Positions 21,901-34,520 of a stretch of DNA of 64,000 bases are shown one piece after another (position 1 is the stretch's first letter; every line of letters begins with the position of its first letter). Below the pieces are notes generated by a model that had not been told where the DNA came from, searched no databases, and saw only the letters and a program-made list of their open reading frames with translations. Source of the stretch: Panicum virgatum (taxonomy: Eukaryota > Streptophyta > Magnoliopsida > Poales > Poaceae); assembly GCF_016808335.1 (NCBI RefSeq), contig NC_053145.1, positions 26,626,001-26,690,000 on the forward strand. Direction: 5' to 3'. The position numbers and the translations under genes are program-made.

Positions 21901-24900
21901 TTTCAATGAAGTCGTGTTGGTATTATTCGCAACGAACATAACTGATCCACACCATTGGACCATAAACACATGTTTTGGTGCATTTTGTAATGTTCGGGTG
22001 CATTTGGTACCATATCGTTACCGCACGAAACTCGGCGCAAAACTGGCCGAACTGGAACAATTATGCGAAGATTCCTGCCATGAAGTCGCGTCGGAATATT
22101 TCATAATGAACGCACCCGATCCATGCCATTGGATCCTAAACTCTTGTTTTACTGCATTTTCTACCGTCTGGTTGTATTTGGGATTGTTTCTTTACTGCCC
22201 AAAACAAGGCGAAAAGGGGCCGAACTGGTGCAATTAATGCAAAACTTTGTGCCACGTAGGAATTTTTCGCAACAATCGCAACTTATCTGCACCATTGGAC
22301 CCGAAACTCAAATTTTTGTGCATTTCGTAATGCTTGGGTGCATTTGGGAATGTTTCTTCACTGCACGAAACTCGGTGCAACATATTAATGCAAAAGTTCG
22401 TGCCACAAAGTCGCCTCGGTTTTTTTGCAATGAACGCGCCCGATCCTCGCCATTGGACCCTAAACTCATGTTTTGGTGCCTTTCTTAATGTTTCGGGTGC
22501 ATTTGTGACAGTTTCGTTAATACACAAAATTCGGTGCAGAACGGGCCGAACTGGTGCAACGAATGCAAAAGTTCATGCCATGAAGTCGCATCAGAATTTT
22601 TAGCTAAGAACAAACCCGATCCACACCATTAGACCCTAAACTCATGTTTTGATGTGTTTTGTAGCATTTCGGTGCATTTGGGACAGTTTTGTTGCACCAC
22701 AAAAGTCGGGGTAGAATGGCCGAACTGGTGCAATTAATGCAAACTTTCGTGCCGAAGTCGCATCATAATTTTTCCAAATGAGCACAGCCGATCCTCACCA
22801 TTCTACTCTAAACTAATATACTGGTGCATTTCGTACCGTTTGGCTGCATTTGCGACCATTTTGCTACGGCACGATACTATATGCAAAATGGGTCGAAATC
22901 TTGCAATTAATGCAAAAGTATGTGCCACGAAGTCGCGTAGGAATTTTTTCGCAACGACAGCTCCCAACCCACAGCAATAGACCCAAACCTCATGTTTTGG
23001 TGCATTTCATACCATTTGGGTGCATTTGGTACAGTTTCGTTACTGCACGAAACTCGGTACAAAACAGGCCGAACTGGTGCAATTAATGCAAAAGTTCGTG
23101 CCACAAAGTCTTGTTTGAAATTTTCGCAACGAGCGCACCCGGTACACACCATTGGACCCTAAACTCATGTATTTTTGTGTTTCATACCAATTGGGTACCC
23201 TTGCGATCATTTCGTTACTACACGAAACTTGGTCTAGAATGGGCCACTATAGTGCAATTAATGCAAAAGGTCTACCAATGATGTCGTGTCGATGTTATTC
23301 ACAACGAACAAAGCCGATCCACACCATTGCACCATAAACACATGTTTTGCTGCATTTTGTAATGTTCAGGTGCATTTGGTACCATATCGTTACCGCACGA
23401 AACTCGGTGCAAAACGGGGCGAACTGGAACAATTATGCGAATGTTCCTGCCAAGAAGTCACATCTGAATTTTTCATAATGAACGCACCTGATTCACACCA
23501 TTGGACCCTAAACTCTTCTTTTACTGCATTTTCTACCATCTGGTTGTATTTGGGACCATTTTTTTACTGCCCAAAACTGAGCGCAAAAGGGGCCGAACTG
23601 GTGCAATTAATGCAAAACTTTGTGCCACGTAGGAATTGTTCGCAACAATCGCAACTTATCTGTACCATTGGACCTGAAACTCAAATTTCCGTGCATTTTG
23701 TAATGCTTGGGTGCATTTGGGGCCGTTTCCTCACTGCACGAAACTCGGTGCAGCATATTAATGCAAAAGTTCGTGCCAGAAAGTTGCGTCAGTTTTTTTT
23801 GCAACGAACGCGTTCGATCCATGCCATTGTACCCTAAACTCATGTTTTGGTGCCTTTCTTAATGTTTTGGGTGCATTTAGAACAGTATCGTTACTACACA
23901 AAACTCGGTGCAGAACAGGCCGAACTAGTGCAACTAATGCAAAAGTTCATGCCATGAAGTCGCATCAGAATTTTTGGCAAAGAACGAACCCGATCCACAC
24001 CATTGGACCCTAAACTCATGTTTTGGTGTGTTTTGTACATTTTTGGTGCATTAGGGACAGTTTTGTTTCACCACAAAAGTTGGTGTAGAATGGCCGAACT
24101 GGTGCAATTAATACAAACTTTCGTGCCATGAAGTCGCATCGTAATTTTTCCAAATGAACGCAGCCGATCCTCACCATTCTACTCTAAAATCATATATTCG
24201 TGCATTTCGTACCGTTTGGCTGCATTTGAGACCATTTCGCTACAGCACGATACTATATGCAAAACGGGCCGAAATCTTGCAATTAATGCAAAAGTACGTG
24301 CCACGAAATGGCGTTGGAATTTTTCGCAATGAACCGCTCCCAACCCACAGCAATAGACCCTAACCTCATGTTTTCGTGCATTTCTAATGAGGACATCACT
24401 GCATCGGATGCGTACACGTTGAAGTCTGACTGGTCTACAACTTGGACTTCGTTTCCTTCTCGGATTCCAGAAACAGTCTGTACCAAAAATAACGCCACGG
24501 CCACATACGGAGTCCGTTTGAGGAGAACTTTATATGGTTGGAAAGATAATTTCATAACTGTTCCAACTCCACCAGATTCAAGTCCATAGCTGTTCGGAGT
24601 GAGCGCAAATTCACAAAACAATTAGACATCCAGAATCTGGAAAGGTGCAGAACGGGCCGAACTGGTGCAACTAATGCAAAAGTTCATGCCATGAAGTCGC
24701 ATCAGAATTTTTGGCAAAGAACAAACCCAATCCACACCATTAGACCTTAAACTCATGTTTTGATGTGTTTTGTACCATTTCTGTGCATTTGGGACAGTTT
24801 TGTTGCACCACAAAAGTCGGTCTAGAACGGCCGAGCTGGTGCAATTAATGCAAACTTTTGTGCCATAAAGTCGCATCGTAATTTTTCCAAATGAACGCAG

Positions 24901-25049
24901 CCGATCCTCACCATTCTACTCTAAACTCATATATTGGTGCATTTCGTACTGTTTGGCTGCATTTGAGACCATTTCGCTACGGCACGATACTATATGCAAA
25001 ATGAGCCGAAATCTTGCAATTAATGCAAAAGTACGTGCCATGAAGTCGC
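18950..25049. repeat. CentC/CentO-like satellite with 8-monomer higher-order repeat
   Basis: Monomers average about 171 bp. Diagnostic variants recur every 1365-1372 bp: GGTCTAGAATGGGCC at about 19121, 20489, 21857 and 23229; GCGAAGATTCC-type at about 19328, 20697, 22065 and 23430; the shortened CATATTAATGC type at about 19649, 21017, 22385 and 23757. Eight distinguishable monomers therefore form one higher-order unit of about 1368 bp. The reverse strand holds the grass centromere core (AAACATGAGTTT, GTTCGTTGCGAAAAA). Short ORFs through the array are artefacts. Interrupted at 24385-24643; ended by LTR F. Confidence 0.9.
24385..24643. other. unrelated 259-bp insertion in the satellite
   Basis: Satellite stops after GTGCATTTC and resumes at GGTGCAGAACGGGCC. 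The filler is unique within the window, has no terminal repeats or target duplication, and no recognisable protein on either strand. Monomer order jumps from type 7 to type 5 across it, so about five monomers are missing. A double-strand-break repair filler fits. Confidence 0.75.
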
Positions 25050-26727
25050 TATTGGTGTCTCTTATGCTCAATCTGAATAGGTATTCTGCAAGCGCACATA
25101 ATTCACCGGTGTAGCACTTCACCTTGGAGTATTCCAGGGTATCGTGAAAATCCTCAGGGAAGCACTATGGTAAAGTGTATCGTAAATCGTAGTGACAACC
25201 TTTACTGAAGTTACCGACCGACTAACTCAGCAAGGGTAAGCCAGATAACTGATAAGATAAGTGGCCGGGCTATGACCGTGTGACACACAGGAGATTCTAT
25301 ACCTTAGAGAGGTAGCAGCTGGGAGGACAACGAGCGAGAAAGGACTCCTGAAACACTTCTAAACTACTGAGCTAGCCTCACTAGAACTAATCTAAGCATC
25401 TAACTTGATGTCGGAACTAGGAGCTTACTTCGGCGGCCTAAGCGAAGGGCACAGACAAGGGTGACAAGGGGCCCAACATACTTTTGGCAATCCTACTGCT
25501 ACGAAAATAACCTAACGTGGTGGACTACGAGGGACGGACAAGGCTGTCACCACTTGCCGCCTACCACTGCGGTACCGTAGGGTGGAACACACTTTCTAGC
25601 TAGCACTGAGTCAGACACCACGTCTGCTCTCGGTACTAGGATTTCTCTTGAGGGCTTCAAGAGAAAACCCCCTCAACCTAGTGAACTAACTTGAGTTACA
25701 CTAGTACGGGCGAGAAAACCCATAAGACTAACTCCGACAACCAAGAAAGGGAATTTAAACTGAACTAGAGGTAAAACATACTCCCGCAGACAAGTACAAG
25801 TACTTGGAAAGGTAAAACTTGCAGAAAGTAAAGCTGACATAAGTAAATAAAGAAGATAACTTATATTGAAAAATGTCAAAGGAAAAGATACAAGAGCTTT
25901 ACCGAGCTCCGATGACGACTCCGGATCCCCGAGACAAGCTCGACTTGACTCTAACTCCCAACTACTAACCTACTCTAGACTTGAGAAGAGAGAATTGATC
26001 CTTTGAGTGTGTGTTTACAAGTGAGGGGTAGAGTGGTATTTATAGGCTTCCAAGGTCGGTAGAAGGCCGGTAATGCTGTTGGCGCCAGGTGCACGCAACT
26101 GTAGAGGCGGTGCTTAACTTCCACGCAAAGCCGGGAGCCGAGAGGCTGCAAGGTGGGGCCAGGCGGCCCAACCTAGGCCGGCCGGCCTAGGATTGTGCCA
26201 CCTGGCCACCGACCTTCTGTGGATGGCCTCTGATCCCTCCTGGACGTCGGTGTTTCGGGTATCTTCCTCAAAATCTGGTATCTGGTGCTCCAGGGCCTCT
26301 CGGCCCTCCGTTTCGCCGACATTGCACATCAATGCTCCACATTGCCTCTGGACTGGGTGCCTTCCTCATTTGACGCTCGTGGCACTGACAAGTGGGGTTT
26401 TGGGTTGATCCTTGTGCCTTCCGGGTCCACCGACAGGATATGACATGCTAGCCTTGTTCTGGAACCTTATGAACATGTCACATTGCTTCAGTGAAATTAT
26501 TGGACCCATGTATGTGGAGGTGTCAGGCCGGTCGACACGGAATGTGCCGGGCGGCCGAAATTTTCTCTGATTTCGACCGTCTTTGGACCTTGGATTCCTA
26601 CAAACACAACTCATCCAAAACTTGTGAAGCTTATTAGAATCAAATAAAATATGCATGGAACATAGTGCAAAACTCAATTTATTCCCGAGAAGATGACTGT
26701 CAAAACGTGAGATAATGGCCGTCAACA
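25050..26727 (-). repeat. LTR F: 3' LTR of an outer Athila-like element
   Basis: The minus strand begins TGTTGACGGCC and the plus-strand left end is TATTGGTGTCTC (TG changed to TA). The length is 1678 bp. It follows directly on satellite sequence and is followed by the polypurine tract AAGCTTGGGGG (minus, 26728-26738). Its left end resembles LTR G at 58428 (TGTTGGT.., GCAAGCGCAC, GTAGCACTTCACC), so F and G may be the two LTRs of one element. A TATAAATA box lies near 26030-26045 (minus). Confidence 0.8.
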
Positions 26728-26780
26728 CCCCCAAGCTTAAACCTTCGATTACCACTCTAGCGGTGTACAGGGTTACCCGT
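26728..26780 (-). other. polypurine tract and short 3' internal remnant of the outer element
   Basis: The minus strand GCTTGGGGG sits directly against LTR F. Sequence up to about 26780 is probably internal sequence of the outer element, before LTR sequence of element E begins. The exact junction is not resolved by eye. Confidence 0.5.
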
Positions 26781-27542
26781 CTTTATCAGGGGCCCTCTAC
26801 TACATCATACATTACAAGAACGTACGATGAACCCGTAAACAAAAAAATAACTTAAGAATACTGAACCAAGAACATAACAGAAGATGAACTCCGGATACTT
26901 ACTCAAGTGATTCGTACCCGTTGAGGTACAAGACGAAGAGAGGCCGACAAGTCCGGCTCTTCTCCGATCCTCCTCCTCGCACACTCCCTACTCTAAAGAT
27001 ACAAATGGAGTCCTGCCACTACTTCTCCAACAAGTGAATGTGAATGGAATGGTAATGCCTTGAGAGGGTGTGTGGAGGCACCTTTTATTGCTCCAAAGGT
27101 TGGTTCCCGCCATCAACAAATATTGGAACATTGACAACCGCCTTTTAGAGGATAAGAACAGCCTTCCTACTAAAACTCAGCCGAGGACACTTCCATGTGG
27201 GGTCGGCCGACCCCCTATGGCCGCCTCTGGCCACCGCCTTTGTCTGGGTATCTGCTTGGTGGGTCCTGATGTCAGATGGTCGGTGCCGGGGCTGGGTTGG
27301 TCGGTTTGGTCTGGTTTGTGGGCCTCCTTTGTATGTGTGATGCAGCGTCCGATATTCTATGCAATTATGTTGTGTCTTTTGTCTGTTTTTGCTCTATTCT
27401 GGATATGGGTGCTTGCAATCCAAGAATCACCAAAACTCATGGAAATGGTTAGAAATAAGCCCTATAACTACTTTTGGTGTTTGAAAGTTATGAAAAGACG
27501 CAGGACTTGACGGCTTTATTTCTGACTTAAGGACCGTCAACA
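26780..27542 (-). repeat. truncated 3' LTR of element E
   Basis: The LTR ends GGACCGTCAACA at 27542 and is followed by a polypurine tract. Its body aligns with the middle and promoter-side parts of LTR F (CTCCGGAT, CTACTCTA), but the other TG..CA end is missing, so several hundred bases are lost. The left boundary is approximate. Confidence 0.6.
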
Positions 27543-27556
27543 ACACCCCCACACTT
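27543..27556 (-). other. element E polypurine tract
   Basis: The minus strand reads AAGTGTGGGGGTGT directly before TGTTGACGGTCC, in the same arrangement as in D and F. Confidence 0.75.
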
Positions 27557-27949
27557 AGCCTTTGCTTGTCCTCGAGTAAAGAGGCGAAGACTAAGGTGGA
27601 TGCAACTCCGTTTGAAGAAACCTGCATACAAATTATTCCAAGTTTCTCCCAGACTTGTGAACTTTTTAAGTGTCTACCATGCTTACCTTGATATTTGAAT
27701 CTTGGAATGATTTAAACTTTAGGTTCCTTAGTCTCCCTTCCTCAGAAACTTGGGTTTTATGAATTTTCAAAATCAAATATAGCCTAACTCCTCAGTTTGT
27801 TCTCTCATATCTCTCTTTTTGCTTTTTTTTGGTTTCCTTACCAAGGCAAATTGTTGTCATCTTTTTCTCCTACCTCTGGAAAGGCTTTTATGTGAAGCTC
27901 AAGGTAGGGAGAAAATTGAAGGCATACTTGTTCCTCATATATTGCTAAG

Positions 27950-28080
27950 TCAAAAACCGGATCCGAAGGAGAAACAAGTCATAAACCTTGATCAAGATGT
28001 GCATGTGTGTGAATATTTTTTGTATGGATGGTGTGTGGACTCCTTTCATGAACTATCTTTCTTTCTTTGGACATGGGCTA

Positions 28081-28117
<37 letters not shown>

Positions 28118-28520
28118 AGTACTTGGACCGTCATGTGTCCAACTCTCTTTCTTTTATATATATATATATAATTTGGACCTTCATGTGTCCAACACTCTTT
28201 TTTTCATCATTCTTTCTTGAGCATGGCATTTATTTCTTTTTGCATAGCCCATGTCCTTCATCTTGAAATGATAACTTGGAGAGAGTAGTCGTGAATAAAA
28301 TGGAGTTTTATTTACTGGAATGAAAATGGATGGATGGGTGAAATGTTCTCGCGCAACTTCTAGTGTAGAAGTTGGCAGAATATATGTGGAGTGTACGTGA
28401 TCTTAATCATGGGAGTATGAAATGTATCTCACAAAGGGTCACAACAATTTGACAAAGCTCAATGAGATAACAAGTTGCATATGTAGAGGGTTTTCAATTT
28501 TGAACAACATATGGCCTTGG
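27950..28520 (-). other. conserved structured 3' block, copy in element E
   Basis: Homologous to 7540-8070 (D) and 50925-51450 (C). The outer stem pairs 28069-28081 (GGACATGGGCTAT) with 28244-28256 (ATAGCCCATGTCC), 13 perfect pairs. Inside are two hairpins with TTGGAC/GTCCAA arms (about 28121-28140 and 28174-28193), separated by CT-rich and (TA)n tracts. The flanks share GGATCCG, GATCAAGAT and TTGACAAAGCTCAATGAGA with D. Confidence 0.65.
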
Positions 28521-31186
28521 ATAGGAATTTCATAAACAAATGAGGAGCCATGCTATTAAATTATTAAATTTTATAAAAGGAATCCCAAGTACTTTGCAAG
28601 GAAGAATTAGGTTCCATTCGTTTTAACCATATCTCAAAAGTTAATTATTAGATATCATGGGTTCCCCATCATGTTTTAGTTCACAAGAACAAGGTGAAAG
28701 TCAAGGAATAAAGAGTATGCAAGTTTATCATGAAGTGCATGGAGTGCATGAGATTAGGAAGGTTTGTTGAGTTCAATTTTTAGTGATTAGCATTAAAATC
28801 AATTAAACTCAAAGACTTAGGGAGTATGAGGAGTGTGTTTGCACACACCATCGTTTGAAGAGGAAGAAGAGGTGACTGAGGGAAATCAGAGTTGGTTTGA
28901 TCGAACCAGAGGTTCGGTCATCCTTCTCTGGATCCCATCAGTCCTGTTCTTCAGCTTGTTGGGTCGTCGATGTTGTGCAACATGTTGGGGGAGAGATCTT
29001 GAATGAGTTTGCAAATGGTGTCTTTGAAAGATCTTCCCCACACTTATTCTTGTACCTTCTTTTATTCAAAAGGAAGACAATACAAACAAGGAGTCTATTT
29101 GTTTTGAATTACCGAGGAGTCAAATTTTATTGAGGCAAGGTGCATGAAATACTTAAGTGCCTAAGTTTCTTATTATTATTATTTTCATTATATGTATATT
29201 TTTTATTTTTCTTTTTATTATGGCAAGCTAGGCATCATGGGTAACTTTGCAGGGTGAAGAAATGAACAAGAGTGCACAAAGTATGTGGAATCTTTACCTG
29301 ATGGAACTTACCAATCGCTGAACAAAGATGTAAGAGTTAACCTCTATATTCATAAAGCCAAACTTTGCATTTCATTTTGCTTGGCTCCTTGTGCATCGGT
29401 CTCCCTCTTGGACCAAGGAGGGCTGTATGAGTGTTAGGGTGTTCACGCTGCTCATTGGTTGCTTTCTTTTCATTCCCAGCAAAAGATTAGTGGACAACAA
29501 ATATCCGAGAAATGCTTAAAGATTTTTTTCTTTGAAAGTATTCCATCATTTTTTTAATTTGTCGTTCACATCCATGGTTAATTAAAATCAGATTCCAAAG
29601 CTCAAATTGCATGGATCTCAGGTTGCTGGCCATTATTTTATTTCATTCATTTTTTAAGAAAGATATTTCCCATTTTTGTTTATCAAAAGGTTTTTATTTC
29701 TTTTTATTGTTGTTCACCAAATTTGCGTCTTAAACAAGGCTGGGATAAAACTTGCACAAATGGGAAGGAGTATTTTGACAATATACTCACAGTACACCCA
29801 GGAAAGGTGATCTGTGCTTCCCTTGCATGTTGTGCAATTTTTGATGACATGCCTCCTGTGTCTTTGTTTTTCTCCACCATGAACTTGAGGACTTACCCAT
29901 CAATTTTGAAAATTTCCTGCAGGGGTTAGTCCACAGAAAGATATGCATCCATAGTTTGTGATAGTATTAACTCAACAATTCATTAATCAAACCCGACACC
30001 ATGTCAAATTTGATTAAAGAAGGCTATTTTAACCTAAGCACCATGCTCAAATTAAAAAGCCTATGGATGCATCTAGCTAGAAGACATCCAAACCAGAGCA
30101 TACGACCAAAAGCAAAGGAAGCATGAATTTCGAAGATCAAGTTATGTTCAAAAGGAGATTGGTGAACTCGGGGTTACTTACCTTAGTGCACTTACCACCT
30201 GCATGTAGGATGGATGTCTTGATAATGCTACAGTGGTGGCATGGTCATGATTGGTTGTTGATGACTCCTTCATGTTTGATGTGGGCAGAAGTAGAGGACG
30301 GTGCATAGACCATGCTGACTCAGGTGACAGCAAGGCTGGGTCACACACACGACTAGTGTGCAGGAACCTTGGGCCTTGGTGGCTTGCTCTATAGGCACGA
30401 TGATTGGAGGTGCAAAATACGTCTCCTTTCGTATGCTTGGTTGAGTGCCAAATGGAGTGGAGGGGTTCGTCAAAGCCTTGGACCAGAAGAGGGGCAATCC
30501 TCTAGTGTGTGAGCTCGGGCTGCTAAAACAACGCCATGCAAAGCAAGAAGCAGATGAGGATTATGCCGAGGTTTTGCAAGCGCGCGCGAGAGCAAGGATG
30601 GGTGGAGCTAGGCAGCAGAATGGTTTTTAGGTAATGTGTAAGGCCAAAGCTTGAAGGCATGCGCACATGGTTGGCTTTTTGACTTGTGCCGGCTCGTGCT
30701 TGCTCCCTTCCTTGCTCACTTTCTTTTTGTTTTCTTTTATCTTTTTTTTCTCCTTCTCTCTTTTTTTTCACTCTCTTTTTTTTGCTTCTTCTTTTTTTTA
30801 TAAGTAAGCCAGAGCTGATCCTTCTGTAAACTAGGATACTCCTTGAATAGAATTTGTAGTGATTTGCTCACCAACTTCCCCCACACTTGGAATTTTGTGT
30901 GTCGGGACACCAAGAGTCAAGTGTGTTGGTGTTTCCTTCAGAGTGTGTTCTATCACCAGTGAATACCCAGTGTACAGTTGGAACAGTTCCCATGTTCCTG
31001 GGCTTCGCATGTCCTTCGTTCTTCTTAATCTTAACTTGAAAGGGTTAGTGACCAAAAATACCTGAAGGTGCATATTGCCCTCAAACATGCTCTTATTATT
31101 TTTTTTAGTGAAGGATTTTATTTTTGAAAATCGGGTTATCTCCCGGTAGTGCTTTGTTTAGGGTCATAAGCTTGACCATGGGGGCT
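28521..31186 (-). other. element E non-coding 3' region
   Basis: No ORF with recognisable similarity. Contains a long polypyrimidine run on the plus strand (about 30700-30800) and AT-rich stretches. Autonomous relatives would carry pol here or just upstream. Confidence 0.5.
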
Positions 31187-32830
31187 TCATCCTACATCTA
31201 ATATTGGTGATGTAGTTCCCACCTTCACCACCATTCGTTGATTGCGTTTGAGCTGCAAGGCTAGTGCCATAGTGCTTCCTCGAAACCTGCTATGCTTACG
31301 ATAAACGAAAGCATCTACAACCACCCTTCTATACATTTTACTAGGAGATTTCAAGAGGTGGTTGGAATCCTGGTGGGAGCACGTGGCGCTAGGAGTGATG
31401 GACTCTGGTGTTTCCTTATGTGGGCACGAATCTTGGGGAAATTCAAAGTTTTTGTGCCAACTTGTGTAATTCTCTGTCTTGGATTCCAGAGTCTGAGGAA
31501 GGTCCATGGCACAAAAGTTCTCCTTTTCAAGAGATTCAAAGTGAAACATTGGGCCAGAAGGACATGGCTTAAACTTACTCGAGGGTGATGGAAGTTATTC
31601 AGTTTCACAAAGATGAGAGATAGGGTTAGATGAAATGAACAGGGATATGTTCCTCAAGCAGATCATGGTCAACATGAAGCTCCTCCATTGGAGTTTCTAA
31701 GCAAGGGATAGGAGTGGCAAAAGCATTTTCCCTAAATTCCTCATTGAGGCTCCTTTGTGAAGATTTTTGGAGAAATGTTGGTAACTCAAAGGTTTCTTCC
31801 TGATCGTCTTCTTTTTGAATGAAAAGTTTAGCATCTTTTTCTAAAGAAGACTCAGGAGTTTCGGCTGGGAAAATGGTTTGCACTTCGTCAACTTGTTCTT
31901 CTTGGGGCATAGGTTCGGCCAAGTAATCCTTTGACCGAAGGATCGACGAGCTAAAAGTTCTATCCCCAAGAGTTACGTCCAGGGTTCCTGATGAGGAGAT
32001 GATTTGGAACAACATCTCAACGGGTTGCCCGATTAAAACATCGAAGTCTTGGACTTCAAAGACGTGCAAATCCAGGGCAATTTCTGATTTTTCGTACCAA
32101 ACGGGTACGTTGTGCAAGATTCCGATCCCTTCAATGGTGGAACATGGTCCAATCCATAGTGTTCTTGAGGTTGACAACAAAGGGTTGTTGCATAGATGGC
32201 TAAGCACATAAGATGCAGACATGATGTTTGCTCCAACCATAGGGCTATAGAGAACTGAGACAGTAGTTCCTTGGATGAAATATGGAAGGGAGTACGAGGG
32301 GGTTTGGATCCGAATTGCTTCGGGTGACATTTCCCCTTCGTGTACCCAATCACTGTTCATGATAGTCGTTACCCCTTTGACTGCCTCTTTTAGGGAGGCT
32401 TTATCCGGAGGGGGTATGGGTTCTTTAGGAACTGGTGGTCTCTTCTCATGAGGATACATTGAGGTGTTTCCAAAGTTTTGAAAAACGTTCTCCTCGATGT
32501 TGAAAGGAAACTCTAGAGGTTGAATTTCTTCTTCCTCCATTGCTTCTGGTTCAGGGGAAGGTTCGGTGGTTGGTTTTATGTGAGTATGTGACGAGGGTGT
32601 AGAATCAACCAACGAAACTCCCTCATGGCTTGAGGATCCCGCTACTGGAAGGGTTTCGGTGAAGGATGTGTTCTCTAGGATACGATCCAAGAGAGCTTCT
32701 CCTTCGGCTGTGGTTTTATGTGTGAACGACCCTCCAGTGGAGATGTGAAGCTGTAGGGCAAATTCCTTGCTAAGCCCTAACCAGAAGTTTTGAAGCAACA
32801 CATGGTCAGGGATAGACAAGTTTGGTCCAG
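31187..32830 (-). pseudogene. gag-pro: gag C-terminal and degenerate protease part of element E
   Basis: The frame opens at LTR edge 32830 with GPNLSIPDHVLLQNFWLGLS, followed by the Athila gag signature GGSFTHKTTAEGEALLDRIL. An acidic/Pro-rich linker follows, then a retropepsin-like fold (TVSVLYSPMVGANIMSASY .. VLIGQPVEMLF) that lacks the catalytic Asp normally found before the Gly-Ala. The main frame ends at 31626. A further frame at 31549-31187 (minus) with YRRVVVDAFVYRKHSRFRGS is probably its continuation after a break. The upstream part of the same gag is at 53330-53590. Confidence 0.8.
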
Positions 32831-34265
32831 TGTAAGGATCACCGGGGTGTCCGACCCTAGAGGGGGAGGGGGTGAATAGGGTCGCTAATCGCTTTTTAAC
32901 CTAGGGCTCAAACTACTTGCATAAGATAAATCTAACACGTCCTATACATGCTAGTTATGACTAAGGTTTATCTTTGCTATTCTCTACTTACCCCAAAATA
33001 CTTGCAACCTATAGGCAATCCTAAACAAACTAACTAGGAAAGTAAAGGCACGCAAGATAAAGTAAATGCGGAAACGTAATATGGTAAGTAAAGAGGTAAG
33101 TGCAAGAGGGATGCAAACTCCCGAGTAGACACGGTCATGTAACGTGGTTCAGAACAAACGCCTACGTCCACGGGACACCGAGGCTCTTCCGATCACCGTC
33201 TTGCACTACGCCACCAAGGCGATGCTGGCAAGCAAAGGCAAGTGCCCACAAGACACCGAGTCTCATGCACCGCCATCGTCACTCTCAGTCACCCAGCCGA
33301 AATCCACTACGGAGCTTCTCCACCAAGGAGGGGGTCTCTTCTTCCCCCGCACAAAGTGTCGTTGCCACTCCACACCAAGTCGGAGGGTCACACGACGGAT
33401 CACAAGGATTGCTTGCCACAGCAAGACTTCTCTCAAGGGAGCTCTCGCAAGAACTAATCCCTATTACAAGCACTAAGCACTCTCACAAGTGTGCTTAAGC
33501 CTATATGATGTACAATGAAGCTCTATGGTGGTTGGAGGTGTTCTTCAAGTGTAGTATGCTTTCTTAGTCTCCAGCTACCTCAAATGAGCTGTGGGGTGGC
33601 ATATATATAGCCCACACACCCCAAACTAGCTGTTGGAAAAAGGCTGACAAAAAGTGCTATCACCGGTTAAACCGATGCTCCCGTTTTTGTCATCACCGGT
33701 TTAACCGGTGAGTGCATTTTCCAACTAGCCGTTATACTTCAACAGCTACCTCAATCGACCGACGTAATCAACCGATGCAGCGTCGGTTTAACCGGTGAGT
33801 GTAGTTGCTGAAAAACTAACCCTCTAGACAACTGCACCGACGTTCACCAATATCTAGCGTCGGTTCATCCGGTGTATAGATTTTGCCTCAGCTGCTGAGT
33901 TCATTGCACCGACGTATTCAACTTTCCTGGCGTTGGTTCAACCGGTATTACCAAAACTCCCAGACGTGCTCCAAGTCAATGCACCGACGTATGTAATTTT
34001 CTTAGCGTCGGTTCAACCGGTGATACTAAAATATCTCTGTCTTGATTGTTTTGACTTGGTTTCTTCACGGTCTCTTCAATCTTCGAATCCTTTGGACCGA
34101 AGAGGCCTTTCGGGTCTAGCTACGCCTATCTTCTCTTTGTCATCACTTGAACCTAAAAGCCTGAGAATGGTTATCTTAACAATCATATTAGTCCAAGTGT
34201 TGTGTGTGTCATCAATCGCCAAAACATTATATTGAAATATGGCATGAGAGGCCATTTTCGCTACA
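32831..34265 (-). mobile_element. solo LTR of the Sirevirus-like family
   Basis: It is the reverse complement of the LTR family at 3097-4583 over its length (1435 versus 1487 bp), with the same CGGTTTAACCG palindromes (33661-33790). The minus strand begins TGTAGCGAAAATGG (the 3097 copy begins TGTAAGAAAAATGG) and ends CCTTACA. Target duplication is TCCAG (32826-32830) against GCCAG (34266-34270), one mismatch. It interrupts the gag frame of element E. Confidence 0.88.
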
Positions 34266-34284
34266 GCCAGCATGAGCTAGCTGT
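34266..34284 (-). pseudogene. 19-bp sliver of element E gag between two insertions
   Basis: Read on the minus strand, these bases encode the residues (QLAHAG) that directly precede GPNLSIPDH at 32830. They place the solo LTR and the CACTA insertion within 20 bp of each other in gag. Confidence 0.7.
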
Positions 34285-34520
34285 CACTACTAGAAAACAG
34301 GCCTTCAGCACCGGCTGAGAAGGGCCAAAGGAACCGGTTTCCCAACCGGTGCCCCACAACCGCAACCAATGGCCTCGCCTTAAGACACCGGGTTTTTCAA
34401 CCAGTGCCTTAGGCTTCCATTGGTACCTGTTGGAAACACCAACCGGTACCAAAGAGGCTGCCACGCTGACGCAAGGTGGCAGCCCCTTTGGTACCGGTCG
34501 GTCTTTCCAACCGGTACCAA
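34285..34520. repeat. CACTA left terminus and subterminal repeats
   Basis: CACTACTAGAAAACAGG is followed by paired inverted motifs such as GGAACCGGTTT/AACCGGTGCC and GGTACCGGTCGG/CCAACCGGTACC. Such subterminal motifs are the usual binding sites of TNPA-type proteins. Confidence 0.85.

Noticed and set aside
24388..24600. Exon of a host gene in the satellite
   Set aside because: Open on both strands for about 80-110 codons, but no recognisable protein, splice context or promoter.
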